A stretch of 47,697 nt of DNA. Origin: Actinomycetes bacterium. GTDB lineage: Bacteria; Actinomycetota; Actinomycetes; Streptosporangiales; Streptosporangiaceae. The stretch covers positions 1 to 47,697 of the forward strand of contig JAOPYO010000189.1 in assembly GCA_025964575.1 (NCBI GenBank). The letters are read 5' to 3'. Shown here piece by piece: positions 34,427 through 43,135 of the stretch; within the stretch, counting starts at the first letter, position 1; each line of letters starts with the position of its first letter. The notes beneath the pieces were generated by a model that was not told where the DNA came from, did no database searches, and saw only the letters and a program-made list of their open reading frames with translations. A program made the translations under genes and the position numbers.

Positions 34427-36127
34427 ATGGCCATCTCACCCGACCCGGCCACCTCGGACACCGACCGAATCTCAGGTGGGCACCTCGTCGCCAAGGCGCT
34501 CAAAGCGGAAGGCGTCGACGTCATCTACACCCTGTGCGGCGGCCACATCATCGACATCTACGACGGCTGTATCGATGAGGGCATCAAGGTGATCGACGTG
34601 CGGCACGAGCAGGTCGCCGCGCACGCCGCCGACGGCCACGCCCGCGTCACCGGCCGGCCCGGCTGCGCGGTCGTGACGGCCGGGCCCGGGACCACCGACG
34701 CGGTCACCGGTGTGGCCAACGCCTTCCGGGCTGAGAGCCCCATGCTGCTGATCGGCGGTCAGGGCGCGCTGGGCCAGCACAAGATGGGCTCCCTCCAGGA
34801 CCTGCCGCACGTCGACATGATGGCGCCGATCACCAAGTTCGCCGCCACGGTGACGAGCACCGAGCGCGTCGCCGACCTCGTGTCCATGGCGTTTCGCGAG
34901 TGCTACCACGGCGCCCCGGGCCCGTCGTTCCTCGAGATCCCCCGGGACGTGCTCGACGCCACGGTCCCGGTCGGCAAGGCGCGGGTGCCGCAGGCCGGGC
35001 ACTATCGCGCGTCCACCCGTCAGCAAGGCGACCCCGAGGCCATCGAGAAACTGGCCGACCTGCTGGTGAACGCCGAGCGGCCGTGCATCCTGCTCGGCAG
35101 CCAAGTCTGGACATGCCGGGCCACCGAGGCGGCGACCGAACTGGTGCGCACTCTCAACGTCCCGGCGTACATGAACGGCGCGGGCCGGGGCACGCTGCCG
35201 CCCGGTGCCCCGCACCACTTCCAGCTCTCCCGGCGCTACGCCTTCACCAACGCCGACTTGATCGTGATCGTAGGCACGCCCTTCGACTTCCGGATGGGCT
35301 ATGGCCGCCGGCTCTCCCCGCAGGCGACCGTCGTCCAGATCGACCTCGATTACCGCACGGTCGGCAAGAACCGCGACATCAGCCTGGGCATCGTCGGCGA
35401 CGCGGGGCTGGTGTTGTCGGCCGTCACCCAGGCGGCCTCCGGCCGGGCGGACAACGGCGCCGCCGGGCGGAAGGCATGGCTGGAGGAACTGCGGGCCGAG
35501 GAGACCAAGGCGCAGGAGAAGCGGCTGCCGCTGCTGCACTCGCAGGCCGACCCGATCCACCCCTACCGCCTGGTGCACGAGATCAACGAGTTCCTCACCG
35601 AGGACTCCATCTACGTCGGCGACGGCGGCGACATCGTCACCTTCTCCGGCCAGGTGGTGCAGCCCAAGTCACCCGGCCACTGGATGGACCCCGGCCCGCT
35701 CGGCACTCTCGGGGTCGGTGTGCCGTTCGTGATGGCCGCCAAACAGGCGAGGCCCGACAAGGAGGTCGTCGCGCTGTTCGGCGACGGCGCCTTCAGCCTC
35801 ACCGGTTGGGACTTCGAGACGCTGGTCCGCTTCGACCTGCCGTTCGTCGGGATCGTCGGCAACAACTCGTCGATGAACCAGATCCGTTATGGCCAGGCCG
35901 CCAAGTACGGCAAGGACCGCGAGCGGGTCGGCAACACCCTCGGAGACGTGCGCTTCAGCGAGTTCGCCCGGATGCTCGGCGGCTACGGCGAGGAGGTACG
36001 CGACCCCGCGGAGATCCGGCCCGCGCTGGAGCGCGCCCGCGAGTCCGGCCTGCCCTCCCTCATCAACGTCTGGATAGATCCCGATGTGTACGCCCCCGGA
36101 ACCATGAACCAGACCATGTACAAGTGA
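34427..36127 (+). CDS. oxc: ThDP-dependent enzyme, probable oxalyl-CoA decarboxylase
   Basis: A 566-residue ThDP-enzyme with PYR domain (VIYTLCGGHIIDIYDG, catalytic Glu in VRHEQVAAHAADGHARVTG, GPGTTDAVTGVANAF), a central domain with GTPFDFRMGYG, and a PP domain with VGDGGDIVTFSGQ, GPLGTLGVGVPFVMAAK and the Mg/ThDP motif FGDGAFSLTGWDFETLVRFDLPFVGIVGNN. It belongs to the acetolactate-synthase/2-hydroxyacyl-CoA lyase/oxalyl-CoA decarboxylase group. The next gene is a clear Frc, which makes conversion of oxalyl-CoA to formyl-CoA the likely reaction. The sequence is divergent from Oxalobacter Oxc and lacks its C-terminal CoA-tail, so a related lyase is possible. AAGGAG lies 12-13 bp before the ATG. 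Confidence 0.65.
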   Translation: MAISPDPATSDTDRISGGHLVAKALKAEGVDVIYTLCGGHIIDIYDGCIDEGIKVIDVRHEQVAAHAADGHARVTGRPGCAVVTAGPGTTDAVTGVANAFRAESPMLLIGGQGALGQHKMGSLQDLPHVDMMAPITKFAATVTSTERVADLVSMAFRECYHGAPGPSFLEIPRDVLDATVPVGKARVPQAGHYRASTRQQGDPEAIEKLADLLVNAERPCILLGSQVWTCRATEAATELVRTLNVPAYMNGAGRGTLPPGAPHHFQLSRRYAFTNADLIVIVGTPFDFRMGYGRRLSPQATVVQIDLDYRTVGKNRDISLGIVGDAGLVLSAVTQAASGRADNGAAGRKAWLEELRAEETKAQEKRLPLLHSQADPIHPYRLVHEINEFLTEDSIYVGDGGDIVTFSGQVVQPKSPGHWMDPGPLGTLGVGVPFVMAAKQARPDKEVVALFGDGAFSLTGWDFETLVRFDLPFVGIVGNNSSMNQIRYGQAAKYGKDRERVGNTLGDVRFSEFARMLGGYGEEVRDPAEIRPALERARESGLPSLINVWIDPDVYAPGTMNQTMYK

Positions 36128-36142
36128 AAAGGAAGAGCACTC

Positions 36143-37372
36143 ATGGGAAAGGCTCTCGACGGCGTCAAGGTCCTGGACATGACGCATGTCCAATCTGGAC
36201 CGTCATGTACCCAAATTCTCGCCTGGCTCGGTGCCGACGTGGTCAAGATGGAGGCGCCGGGCGGTGACATCACCAGGCGTCAGCTCCGGGACGTCCCGGA
36301 CGTGGACAGCCTCTACTTCACGATGCTCAACTGCAACAAGAAGAGCATCACGCTCAATATGAAGAGCGAGCGCGGAAAGCGTCTCTTCACCGACCTGGTG
36401 AAGCGCTCGGACGTGCTGGTGGAGAACTTCGGCCCCGGCACCGTCGAGCGGCTCGGCTTCACCTGGGAAACCCTGCACCAGCTCAATCCCAGCCTGGTCT
36501 ACGCCTCGATCAAAGGCTTCGGCGAGGGCCCGTACACCCATCTGAAGGCGTACGAGGTGGTGGCCCAGGCGATGGGCGGGTCGATGAGCACGACCGGCTT
36601 CGAGGACGGCCCGCCGACCGCGACAGCCGCGCAGATCGGCGACTCGGGCACCGGTATCCACACGGTGGCGGCGATCCTGGCCGCCCTCTACCAGCGGGTG
36701 GCCACCGGGCGCGGGCAGCGGGTGGACGTCGCGATGCAGCATTCGGTGCTCAACCTGTGCCGAGTCAAGCTGCGCGACCAGCAGCGGCTCGCGCACGGGC
36801 CACTGGCGGAGTATCCCAACAAGGACTTCGGCGACGAGGTGCCGCGGTCCGGCAACGCCTCGGGCGGCGGCCAGCCGGGCTGGGCGCTCAGATGCAGCCC
36901 CGGCGGGCCCAACGACTACGTCTACGTGATCGTCCAGCCGCAGGGCTGGGCGCCGATCACCAGGCTCATCGGCCGGCCGGAGCTGGCCGCCGACCCCGAG
37001 TGGAGCACCCCGGAGGCGCGGCTGCCCAAGCTGGCCAAGGTGTTCCAGCTCATCGAAGAGTGGACCGCCCAGCACACCAAGTGGGAGGTGCTGGACAGCC
37101 TCAACGCGCACGACGTCCCGTGCGGGCCGATCCTGTCCACCCGCGAGCTGATCGCCGACGACAGCCTGGCGGCCAACGACATGATCGTGACCGTCGACCA
37201 CCCCGAGCGCGGCCCGTTCAAGACCGTCGGCTGCCCGCTCAAGCTGTCGGACTCCCCGGTGGAGGTCGAGCGGCCGCCGCTGCTCGGCGAGCACAACGAC
37301 GAGGTCTACGGGGGCGTGCTCGATCTGCCCGCCGCCGAGCTGGCCTCTCTCAGAGCGAACGGAGTGATCTGA
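36143..37372 (+). CDS. frc: Formyl-CoA:oxalate CoA-transferase (class III)
   Basis: A 409-residue family III CoA-transferase that resembles Oxalobacter Frc along its length: LDMTHVQSGPSCTQILAWLGA, VDSLYFTMLNCNKKSITL, VENFGPGTVERLGFTW, TTGFEDGPPTATAAQIGDSGTGIH with the nucleophilic Asp, VAMQHSVLNLCRVKLRDQQRL and the glycine-loop region SGNASGGGQPGWALRC. It moves CoA from formyl-CoA (or succinyl-CoA) to oxalate. It starts 15 bp after the decarboxylase candidate, with AAAAGGAAG as ribosome-binding site, and is followed 2 bp later by an acyl-CoA synthetase. Confidence 0.9.
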   Translation: MGKALDGVKVLDMTHVQSGPSCTQILAWLGADVVKMEAPGGDITRRQLRDVPDVDSLYFTMLNCNKKSITLNMKSERGKRLFTDLVKRSDVLVENFGPGTVERLGFTWETLHQLNPSLVYASIKGFGEGPYTHLKAYEVVAQAMGGSMSTTGFEDGPPTATAAQIGDSGTGIHTVAAILAALYQRVATGRGQRVDVAMQHSVLNLCRVKLRDQQRLAHGPLAEYPNKDFGDEVPRSGNASGGGQPGWALRCSPGGPNDYVYVIVQPQGWAPITRLIGRPELAADPEWSTPEARLPKLAKVFQLIEEWTAQHTKWEVLDSLNAHDVPCGPILSTRELIADDSLAANDMIVTVDHPERGPFKTVGCPLKLSDSPVEVERPPLLGEHNDEVYGGVLDLPAAELASLRANGVI

Positions 37373-37374
37373 AC

Positions 37375-39510
37375 ATGACGCCTGACCGCGAGACCGTCCG
37401 GGCCGTGATCGACGCGGCCCGGGCCGAGGGCCGTACCGCTCTGACCGCGCCCGAAGGCAAACGGATCTGCGACGCCTATGCCATCGCCACTCCCGCCGAG
37501 GCCCTGGCCGCCTCTCCCGGCGAGGCGGTCGCATACGCCGAGGAGATGGGCCTGCCCGTGGTCCTCAAGATCGTGTCCCCGGACATCCTGCACAAGACCG
37601 AGGCCGGCGGGGTGCTGGTCGGGCTCGGCTCGCCGGACGAGGTCAGGGACGGCTACGAGCGAATCGTCGCCAGTGCCGTGGCGTACGACCCGGACGCCCG
37701 CATCACCGGGATCCAGGTCCAGCAAATGCTGCCGCCCGGGCAGGAGGTGATCATCGGGGCGACCTCCGACCCGACCTTCGGCAAAATCATCGCATTCGGG
37801 CTCGGCGGCGTGCTGGTCGAGGTGCTCAAGGACGTTACCTTCCGGCTGGCGCCCGCCTCCCACGACGAGGCGCTCGCGATGCTCGACGACATCGCCGCCG
37901 CCGAGGTACTACGCGGGGTGCGCGGCGCCGAGCCGGTCGGCAGGGACGCGCTGGCCGACACCATCCAGCGGGTCTCGGAGCTGGTGACGGACTTCCCCGA
38001 GCTCTCCGAGGTCGACCTCAACCCGGTGTTCGCGACCCGGCACGGCGCCACCGCGGCGGACGTGCGGATCCTGCTGGCCGACGGCGCGCCCCCCGAGGCG
38101 CCCCAGTACACCTCAGAGGAGATCCTCACCGTGATGGACCGGCTGATGAAGCCGCGTGCGATCGCAGTGATCGGGGCCTCCAACGAGCAAGGCAAGATCG
38201 GCAACTCGGTGATGCGGAACCTCATCGACGGCGGCTACGCGGGCGAGATCCATCCGATCAACCCCAAGGCGGACGAGATCTGCGGTCACAAGGCGTACCG
38301 GAGCATCATGGACGTGCCGGGCGAGGTAGACGTCGCGGTGTTCACCATTCCGGCCAGGTTCGTGCCCGCGGCCCTGGAGGAGGTCGGTGAGAAGGGCGTG
38401 CCGGCCGCGGTCCTGATCCCCTCCGGTTTCGCCGAGACCGGCAACGACGAACTGCAGGACCAGGTGGTCGAGATCGCCCGCCGGCGCGGGGTCCGGCTGC
38501 TCGGCCCCAACATCTACGGCTACTACTACACGCCGCAGGATCTGTGCGCGACGTTCTGCACCCCGTACGACGTCAAGGGCGGGGTCGCCCTGTCGTCGCA
38601 GAGCGGCGGTATCGGCATGGCCATCCTCGGCTTCAGCCGCACCACCAAGATGGGCGTGTCGGCCATCGTCGGGCTCGGCAACAAATGCGACCTCGACGAG
38701 GACGACCTGCTGACCTTCTTCGGGCAGGACGACAACACCCAGTGCATCGCCATGCACCTGGAGGACCTCAAGGATGGCCGGGCCTTCGTCCGGGCGGCGC
38801 GGGAGGTGTCACGGCACAAGCCGATCATCGTGCTCAAGGCGGGGCGCACCGCGCTGGGCGCCCGCGCGGCCAGCTCCCACACCGGCGCGCTCGCCGGCGA
38901 CGACAAGGTCTATGACGACATCCTGCGCCAGTCGGGAGTGATTAGGGCTCCCGGCCTCAACGAGATGCTGGAGTACGCACGGGCGCTGCCGGCGATGCCC
39001 GCGCCCAAGGGTGAGAACGTCGTGATCATCACCGGCGCGGGTGGCTCGGGCGTGCTGCTGTCGGACGCCTGCGTCGACAACGGACTGTCCCTCATGGAGA
39101 TCCCGGACGACCTGGACGTGGCGTTCCGCCGGTTCATCCCACCGTTCGGCGCGGCCGGCAACCCGATCGACATCACCGGCGGTGAGCCCCCCTCGACCTA
39201 CGAGGCAACGATCCGGCTGTGGCTGGCCGACCCCCGGATCCACGCGCTGATCCTCGGCTACTGGCACACGATCGTGACCCCGCCGATGGTCTTCGCGACC
39301 CTGGTCGCCCGGGTGGTCGAGGAGGCCAGAGAGCTGGGCATCAATAAGCCGGTCGTGGCCTCGCTCGCCGGCGACACCGAAGTCGAGCGGGCGAGCGAGT
39401 ATCTGTTCGGCCATGGGATCCCCGCCTACCCCTACACCACCGAGAAGCCGGTCGCCGTGCTCGGCGCCAAGTACCGCTGGGCCCGGGCCGCCGGGCTGCT
39501 GTCCGGCTGA
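37375..39510 (+). CDS. ADP-forming acyl-CoA synthetase (acetate-CoA ligase family)
   Basis: A 711-residue fusion with the ATP-grasp domain first (about 1-240: GLPVVLKIVSPDILHKTEAGGV, VQQMLPPGQEVIIGA, FGLGGVLVEVLKDV, EVDLNPVF). The CoA-binding and SucD-like domains follow (about 255-711: AIAVIGASNEQGKIGNSVMRNLI, LLGPNIYGYYYT, VALSSQSGGIGMAIL, the phospho-His region SSHTGALAGDD). Such enzymes interconvert acyl-CoA + ADP + Pi with acid + ATP. Inside an oxc-frc unit it may activate oxalate, or recover ATP from formyl-CoA or another acyl-CoA; the substrate is unknown. The ATG at 37375 follows GGAGTG and lies 2 bp after frc. Confidence 0.85.
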   Translation: MTPDRETVRAVIDAARAEGRTALTAPEGKRICDAYAIATPAEALAASPGEAVAYAEEMGLPVVLKIVSPDILHKTEAGGVLVGLGSPDEVRDGYERIVASAVAYDPDARITGIQVQQMLPPGQEVIIGATSDPTFGKIIAFGLGGVLVEVLKDVTFRLAPASHDEALAMLDDIAAAEVLRGVRGAEPVGRDALADTIQRVSELVTDFPELSEVDLNPVFATRHGATAADVRILLADGAPPEAPQYTSEEILTVMDRLMKPRAIAVIGASNEQGKIGNSVMRNLIDGGYAGEIHPINPKADEICGHKAYRSIMDVPGEVDVAVFTIPARFVPAALEEVGEKGVPAAVLIPSGFAETGNDELQDQVVEIARRRGVRLLGPNIYGYYYTPQDLCATFCTPYDVKGGVALSSQSGGIGMAILGFSRTTKMGVSAIVGLGNKCDLDEDDLLTFFGQDDNTQCIAMHLEDLKDGRAFVRAAREVSRHKPIIVLKAGRTALGARAASSHTGALAGDDKVYDDILRQSGVIRAPGLNEMLEYARALPAMPAPKGENVVIITGAGGSGVLLSDACVDNGLSLMEIPDDLDVAFRRFIPPFGAAGNPIDITGGEPPSTYEATIRLWLADPRIHALILGYWHTIVTPPMVFATLVARVVEEARELGINKPVVASLAGDTEVERASEYLFGHGIPAYPYTTEKPVAVLGAKYRWARAAGLLSG

Positions 39511-39526
39511 CCCCCAGTGTTCCCCA

Positions 39527-39565
39527 GGGCCGGGCGGCCCCACCCGGATGTCAGCCGCCCGGCCC
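39527..39565 (+). terminator. Strong GC hairpin between the synthetase and transporter genes
   Basis: GGGCCGGGCGGC at 39527-39538 and GCCGCCCGGCCC at 39554-39565 form a perfect 12-bp stem with a 15-nt loop, 16 bp after the synthetase stop. It may terminate or attenuate transcription, or protect the 3' end of the upstream mRNA, before the antiporter gene. Confidence 0.6.
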
Positions 39566-39586
39566 GCCGACGAGGAGGTATTCACC

Positions 39587-39601
39587 ATGACCTGGACCTA
39601 G
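39587..39601 (+). other. Four-codon mini-ORF with strong ribosome-binding site
   Basis: ATG ACC TGG ACC TAG follows a near-consensus GAGGAGGT placed 6-7 bp upstream and comes directly after the hairpin. It encodes only Met-Thr-Trp-Thr. It could be a leader peptide for the antiporter gene 78 bp downstream, or the truncated start of a lost small gene. Confidence 0.35.
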
Positions 39602-39679
39602 GCACGCCCTTGATCGACCCGCGCGAACAGAGAACGAAGGCAGGGGGACCACCAGCACTCGTCCCAGCAAGGGGTCGGC

Positions 39680-41080
39680 ATGACAACGACTTCCGATTCG
39701 AACGACTCGACCACCACCGCCTTCTACGAGGAGGTCACCGACGGCAAGGGCCGTGTGTTCCGCATCGGCGAGACGGACAGGGACATCCTGGGCCGCTCCC
39801 GCCGGTCCATGGTGATCCTGCCGTGGATCGCCATGATGGGCATCAGCGTCTTCGAATACGCCTACGGGTCCGCCGAGGACACGCTCTCCAAGGCACACGG
39901 CTGGACCCACACCAACACCTTCTGGATCCTCAGCGTCTGGATCTTCTTCCAGGCGGCCGTGGCCTTCCCGGCCGGCCGGCTGCGAGAGAAGGGGGTGGTC
40001 TCGGCACGCGGCGCCATGCTGACCGGCGCGGGGCTCTCCCTGCTCGGCTTCCTGGCGATCTCCCACACGCACAGCGTCTTCTGGGCCATCGCCGGGTTCG
40101 GTGTCCTGGGCGGCATCGGCGCCGGCTTGGTCTACGCGACCAGCATCAACATGGTGGGCAAGTGGTATCCGGAGCGGCGCGGCGGCAAGACCGGCTTCGT
40201 CAACGGCGGCTTCGCGTACGGTGCTCTGCCGTTCATCTTCATCTTCAACTACGCCTTCGACACCGGTAACTACCGGCAGGTCCTGGACCTGGTCGGGCTC
40301 TACGTCCTGGCGACCGTCGCGATCTGCGGCCTGTTCTTCAAGGATCCGCCGAAGAACTGGTGGCCCGCCCACGTCGACCCGCTCGCGTGGTCCCGGGACA
40401 GCAGTGCCAACGCCGGCCTGGCCAAGAACCCGCCTGCGGTCCGGCAGTACGGCGTGCGGGAGGCCATCGGGACGGGAATGCTGCCGCTGATGTGGCTCTG
40501 CCTGGCCTTCATCTCCGGAGTCTCCATCTTCGGGATCTCCTTCCAGGTGCCGTACGCCAAGGAGATGGGCTTCGGCCCGCTGGTGGCGGCGTCCTCGATG
40601 GGCATCATGTCCATCATCAACGGCACCGGGCGGGGCGTCGTCGGCTGGTTCTCCGACCGCTACGGCCGCCGGCAGGTGCTCAGCGCCGTGCTGGTGACCG
40701 AGGGGCTGGCCCAGTTCGGCGTGCTGTGGGCGGGCAGTTCGGGCAGTGAGGCGCTGTTCCTGTTCTTCGCGCTCGTGTCCGGCTTCGGCGGCGGCGCGTT
40801 CTACCCGCTGTTCGCGTCCCTGGTGCCCGACTACTTCGGTGAGAACAACAACGCCAGCAACTACGGCCTGGTCTACAGCGCGAAGCTCGTCAGCGGGCTG
40901 TTCGGCGGTGGGATGGGCGCCGTGGTCGTCGGTGCCTGGAGCTACTCGGGTGCGTACGCGACCGCCGGCGTCATCGCGCTGCTCGCCGCGGCGCTGACGT
41001 TCACGCTCCACCAGCCGGGCCGTCCGCGTCCACGCAGGATCGTGCCCAACCCGTATCCGATCAGTAGGGAGATCATGTGA
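39680..41080 (+). CDS. oxlT: OFA-family MFS transporter, probable oxalate/formate antiporter
   Basis: A 466-residue MFS protein with about 12 transmembrane segments: VILPWIAMMGISVFEYAYG opens helix 1, LGGIGAGLVYATSINMVGKWYPERRGGKTGFVNGGFAYG is the OFA signature region, and FSDRYGRRQVL the cytoplasmic loop. The C-terminus is basic. Oxalate/formate exchange would bring oxalate in and let formate out. The island context supports oxalate, although formate dehydrogenase downstream would consume formate inside. CAAGGGG lies before the ATG. The 3' end overlaps the convergent GntR gene by 8 bp. Confidence 0.85.
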   Translation: MTTTSDSNDSTTTAFYEEVTDGKGRVFRIGETDRDILGRSRRSMVILPWIAMMGISVFEYAYGSAEDTLSKAHGWTHTNTFWILSVWIFFQAAVAFPAGRLREKGVVSARGAMLTGAGLSLLGFLAISHTHSVFWAIAGFGVLGGIGAGLVYATSINMVGKWYPERRGGKTGFVNGGFAYGALPFIFIFNYAFDTGNYRQVLDLVGLYVLATVAICGLFFKDPPKNWWPAHVDPLAWSRDSSANAGLAKNPPAVRQYGVREAIGTGMLPLMWLCLAFISGVSIFGISFQVPYAKEMGFGPLVAASSMGIMSIINGTGRGVVGWFSDRYGRRQVLSAVLVTEGLAQFGVLWAGSSGSEALFLFFALVSGFGGGAFYPLFASLVPDYFGENNNASNYGLVYSAKLVSGLFGGGMGAVVVGAWSYSGAYATAGVIALLAAALTFTLHQPGRPRPRRIVPNPYPISREIM

Positions 41081-41780
41081 CCTCGCCCGCTCGCTCCTCG
41101 CTCTCGGTGGCGAGGCGCTGATGATAGGACCGGCGTGTGTGCTCGGTGTGCTCGCGCATGACCTGCGCGGCGCGCTCCCCGTCGTGGTCGGCCAGGGCGT
41201 CGATCAGTGCAGCGTGCTCCGTCCACGACGCATGCCCCCGCTGCCGGGCGATGGGCGTGTAGTACCAGCGCACGCGCCGGTCCACCTGCGCCGCCAGCTC
41301 GGCCAGGACCTTGTTCCCGGACAGCTCGGTGACGGCGGTGTGCAGCGCGGCGTTGGCGGCCACCACCCCGTCGACATCGTCGGCCTCCAAGGCCTGCACG
41401 CCCTGCTCGCAGAGCCCGCGCAGCCGGGTGATGCTCTCGGGGGTGGCGTTGGCGGCGGCCAGCCGGACGGACTCGGTCTCCAGCAGGGATCGTACGACCA
41501 GGAGCTGGTCGGCCTCCTCCTCGGTCGGCGCATGCACGAACGCACCGAGAGCCGGCCGCAGATCGACCCACCCCTCGGTGCTCAGTCGTTGCAGGGCCTC
41601 GCGCACGGGCTGCCGGGAGATCCCCAGATGTGCGGCGAGCTCGCTCTCGACCAGATGCTGGCCGGGTTGCAGCGCCCGGGTGATGATCAGTTCGAGCAGG
41701 GCTTCATAGACGCTCTCACGGAGCGGAGCCGGCCGTTGCAGCCGGGGCATGGTCACGCTCTTCGAGCGTCCGGAAAGCAT
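41073..41780 (-). CDS. GntR-family regulator, FCD subfamily
   Basis: A 235-residue regulator. The N-terminal winged helix reads LRESVYEALLELIITRALQPGQHLVESELAAHLGISRQPVREALQRLSTEGWVDLRPALGAFV. The C-terminal FCD ligand domain has LLVVRSLLETESVRLAAA, the metal-binding His in NAALHTAV, and WTEHAALIDALADHD. FCD domains bind carboxylic acids. I place the start at ATG 41780 because GGAGG sits 7 bp upstream; a longer frame begins at 41807. It is divergent from the reductase gene at 41961 and is the likely regulator of the oxalate island. Confidence 0.9.
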   Translation of the reverse strand: MLSGRSKSVTMPRLQRPAPLRESVYEALLELIITRALQPGQHLVESELAAHLGISRQPVREALQRLSTEGWVDLRPALGAFVHAPTEEEADQLLVVRSLLETESVRLAAANATPESITRLRGLCEQGVQALEADDVDGVVAANAALHTAVTELSGNKVLAELAAQVDRRVRWYYTPIARQRGHASWTEHAALIDALADHDGERAAQVMREHTEHTRRSYHQRLATESEERAGEVT

Positions 41781-41815
41781 CTTGTCACCTCCACTGGAGT
41801 AATCCACGTCGTGTG

Positions 41816-41834
41816 TACAGTCTACTGCCTACAG
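41816..41834. promoter_or_regulatory. TACAG repeats with CAGT-N2-ACTG in the gntR/reductase gap
   Basis: The 180-bp divergent region contains TACAGTCTACTGCCTACAG, with TACAG repeated 14 bp apart and CAGT/ACTG as an inverted pair. A further ACTGGATCAGT follows at 41840-41850. It resembles half-sites at 34323 (ACAGT, ACTGT) and would suit autoregulation by the GntR protein. Confidence 0.4.
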
Positions 41835-41960
41835 CAGGACTGGATCAGTGTTCTCGGCGTGGCGCTACTCACATGGTTCACCCATGCGCGGCCTGATGGG
41901 GCCCGTCACCGCCAGGTGACGTACGCGCGAAACCTTGGCGTCAGTGAGAACGGAGTTCCT

Positions 41961-42959
41961 GTGAGAGTCGCTGTTGTCGGGGCCGGTGCCATCGGTGCAT
42001 ATGTCGGTGCGGCACTGCACCGCGCCGGGGCGGAGGTTCATCTGATCGCCCGCGGGGCCCATCTGGAAGCCGTCCGCCGGGACGGCGTGCGGGTGCTCAG
42101 CCCGCGCGGAGATTTCACCGCGCGACCTCCAGCCACCGACGATCCGCACGAGATCGGACCGGTCGATCATGTCTTCCTCGGGCTCAAGGCCAACGCTTAC
42201 GCGACCTGCGGCCCGCTGGTGCGCCCGCTCATGAAGAGCGACACCGCGGTCATCGCGGCGCAGAACGGTATCCCCTGGTGGTACTTCCACGGGCTGCCGG
42301 GGCCGTACGAGGGCTATCGCATCGAGACGGTCGACCCCGGTGGCGCGGTCAGCGCCACGCTCCCGCCGGAGCGGGCGATCGGCTGCGTCGTCTACGCCGC
42401 CACCGAGATCGTCGAACCCGGGGTCATCCGGCATATGGAGGGCACCCGGTTCTCGATCGGAGAACCGGACCGCACGATCTCGGCGCGCTGCCTGGCCTTC
42501 AGCGAGGCCATGGTGGCCGGCGGGCTGAAGTGCCCGGTCGAGGCTGATCTGCGCAGCGACATCTGGATCAAACTGATGGGCAACATCGCGTTCAACCCGA
42601 TCAGTGCGCTGAGCCGGGCCACGATGATCGAGATCTGCCGGCACCGGGAGACCCGCGAGTTGGTGATCGCCATGATGCGGGAGACCCTCGACGTCGCCGC
42701 GCGCCTCGGCTGCCACCCCGAGATGTCCATCGAGCGTCGGCTGTCCGGGGCGGAACGGGCCGGTGACCACAAGACCTCCATGCTCCAGGACCTGGAGCGA
42801 GGCAGGCCGCTGGAACTGGATGTGATCCTGGCGGCGGTGGTCGAGCTGGCCGACCTCACCGGCGCGGCGGTGCCCGGACTGCGGGCGGTCAACGCCGTCG
42901 CCGACCTGATGAACCAGAAGATCACCGGGGATACGCAGGGGGCCGTCCCCGCCCGCTGA
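41961..42959 (+). CDS. panE: Ketopantoate-reductase-family enzyme, candidate oxalyl-CoA reductase
   Basis: A 332-residue ApbA/PanE protein: N-terminal Rossmann motif VAVVGAGAIGAYVGAALHRAG, LGLKANAYATC, AAQNGIPWWYFHGL, and the C-terminal domain with the catalytic-Lys segment SDIWIKLMGNIAFNPISAL and ELDVILAAVVELADLTG. In Methylobacterium extorquens the PanE2 paralogue in an oxalate cluster is an NADPH-dependent oxalyl-CoA reductase that makes glyoxylate. Location here with oxc, frc and glyoxylate genes supports the same role. GTG start with CGGAG 5-6 bp upstream. True 2-dehydropantoate reductase is the alternative. Confidence 0.85.
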   Translation: MRVAVVGAGAIGAYVGAALHRAGAEVHLIARGAHLEAVRRDGVRVLSPRGDFTARPPATDDPHEIGPVDHVFLGLKANAYATCGPLVRPLMKSDTAVIAAQNGIPWWYFHGLPGPYEGYRIETVDPGGAVSATLPPERAIGCVVYAATEIVEPGVIRHMEGTRFSIGEPDRTISARCLAFSEAMVAGGLKCPVEADLRSDIWIKLMGNIAFNPISALSRATMIEICRHRETRELVIAMMRETLDVAARLGCHPEMSIERRLSGAERAGDHKTSMLQDLERGRPLELDVILAAVVELADLTGAAVPGLRAVNAVADLMNQKITGDTQGAVPAR

Positions 42960-42998
42960 CCGGTTTCCCTGACCGGCTGGACGTCCTTCGCGGGACGA

Positions 42999-43033
42999 GG
43001 GGCCGGCCGGCGACCCCCTGCGCCGGCCGGCCC
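42999..43033 (+). terminator. Strong terminator after the panE-family gene
   Basis: GGGCCGGCCGGCG (43000-43012) and CGCCGGCCGGCCC (43021-43033) form a perfect 13-bp stem with an 8-nt loop, 40 bp past the stop codon. It separates this transcript from the formate dehydrogenase gene. Confidence 0.65.
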
Positions 43034-43070
43034 TCTCCATCGATCGTATTTATCGCGTAGTCGACGAATT

Positions 43071-43090
43071 CTATTTGATTATCCATATAG
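43071..43090. promoter_or_regulatory. Imperfect inverted repeat before formate dehydrogenase, LysR-like site
   Basis: CTATTTGATTATCCATATAG has matched arms of the form CTATnTG-N6-CAnATAG in an AT-rich patch 46-65 bp before the formate dehydrogenase start. The size and dyad suit a LysR-type site. A shorter CTATCGGATAG occurs at 45374-45384, near the LysR start, so the nearby LysR protein is a candidate. Confidence 0.4.
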
Positions 43091-43135
43091 CCCTGGTCAG
43101 AATTAGAAATGACCAAAGAAATTGGAGGATCGGAA

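Noticed and set aside
34427-36127. Biosynthetic acetolactate synthase (ilvB)
   Set aside because: No small subunit or ilv genes nearby and it directly precedes frc; I kept oxalyl-CoA decarboxylase as most probable with reduced confidence.
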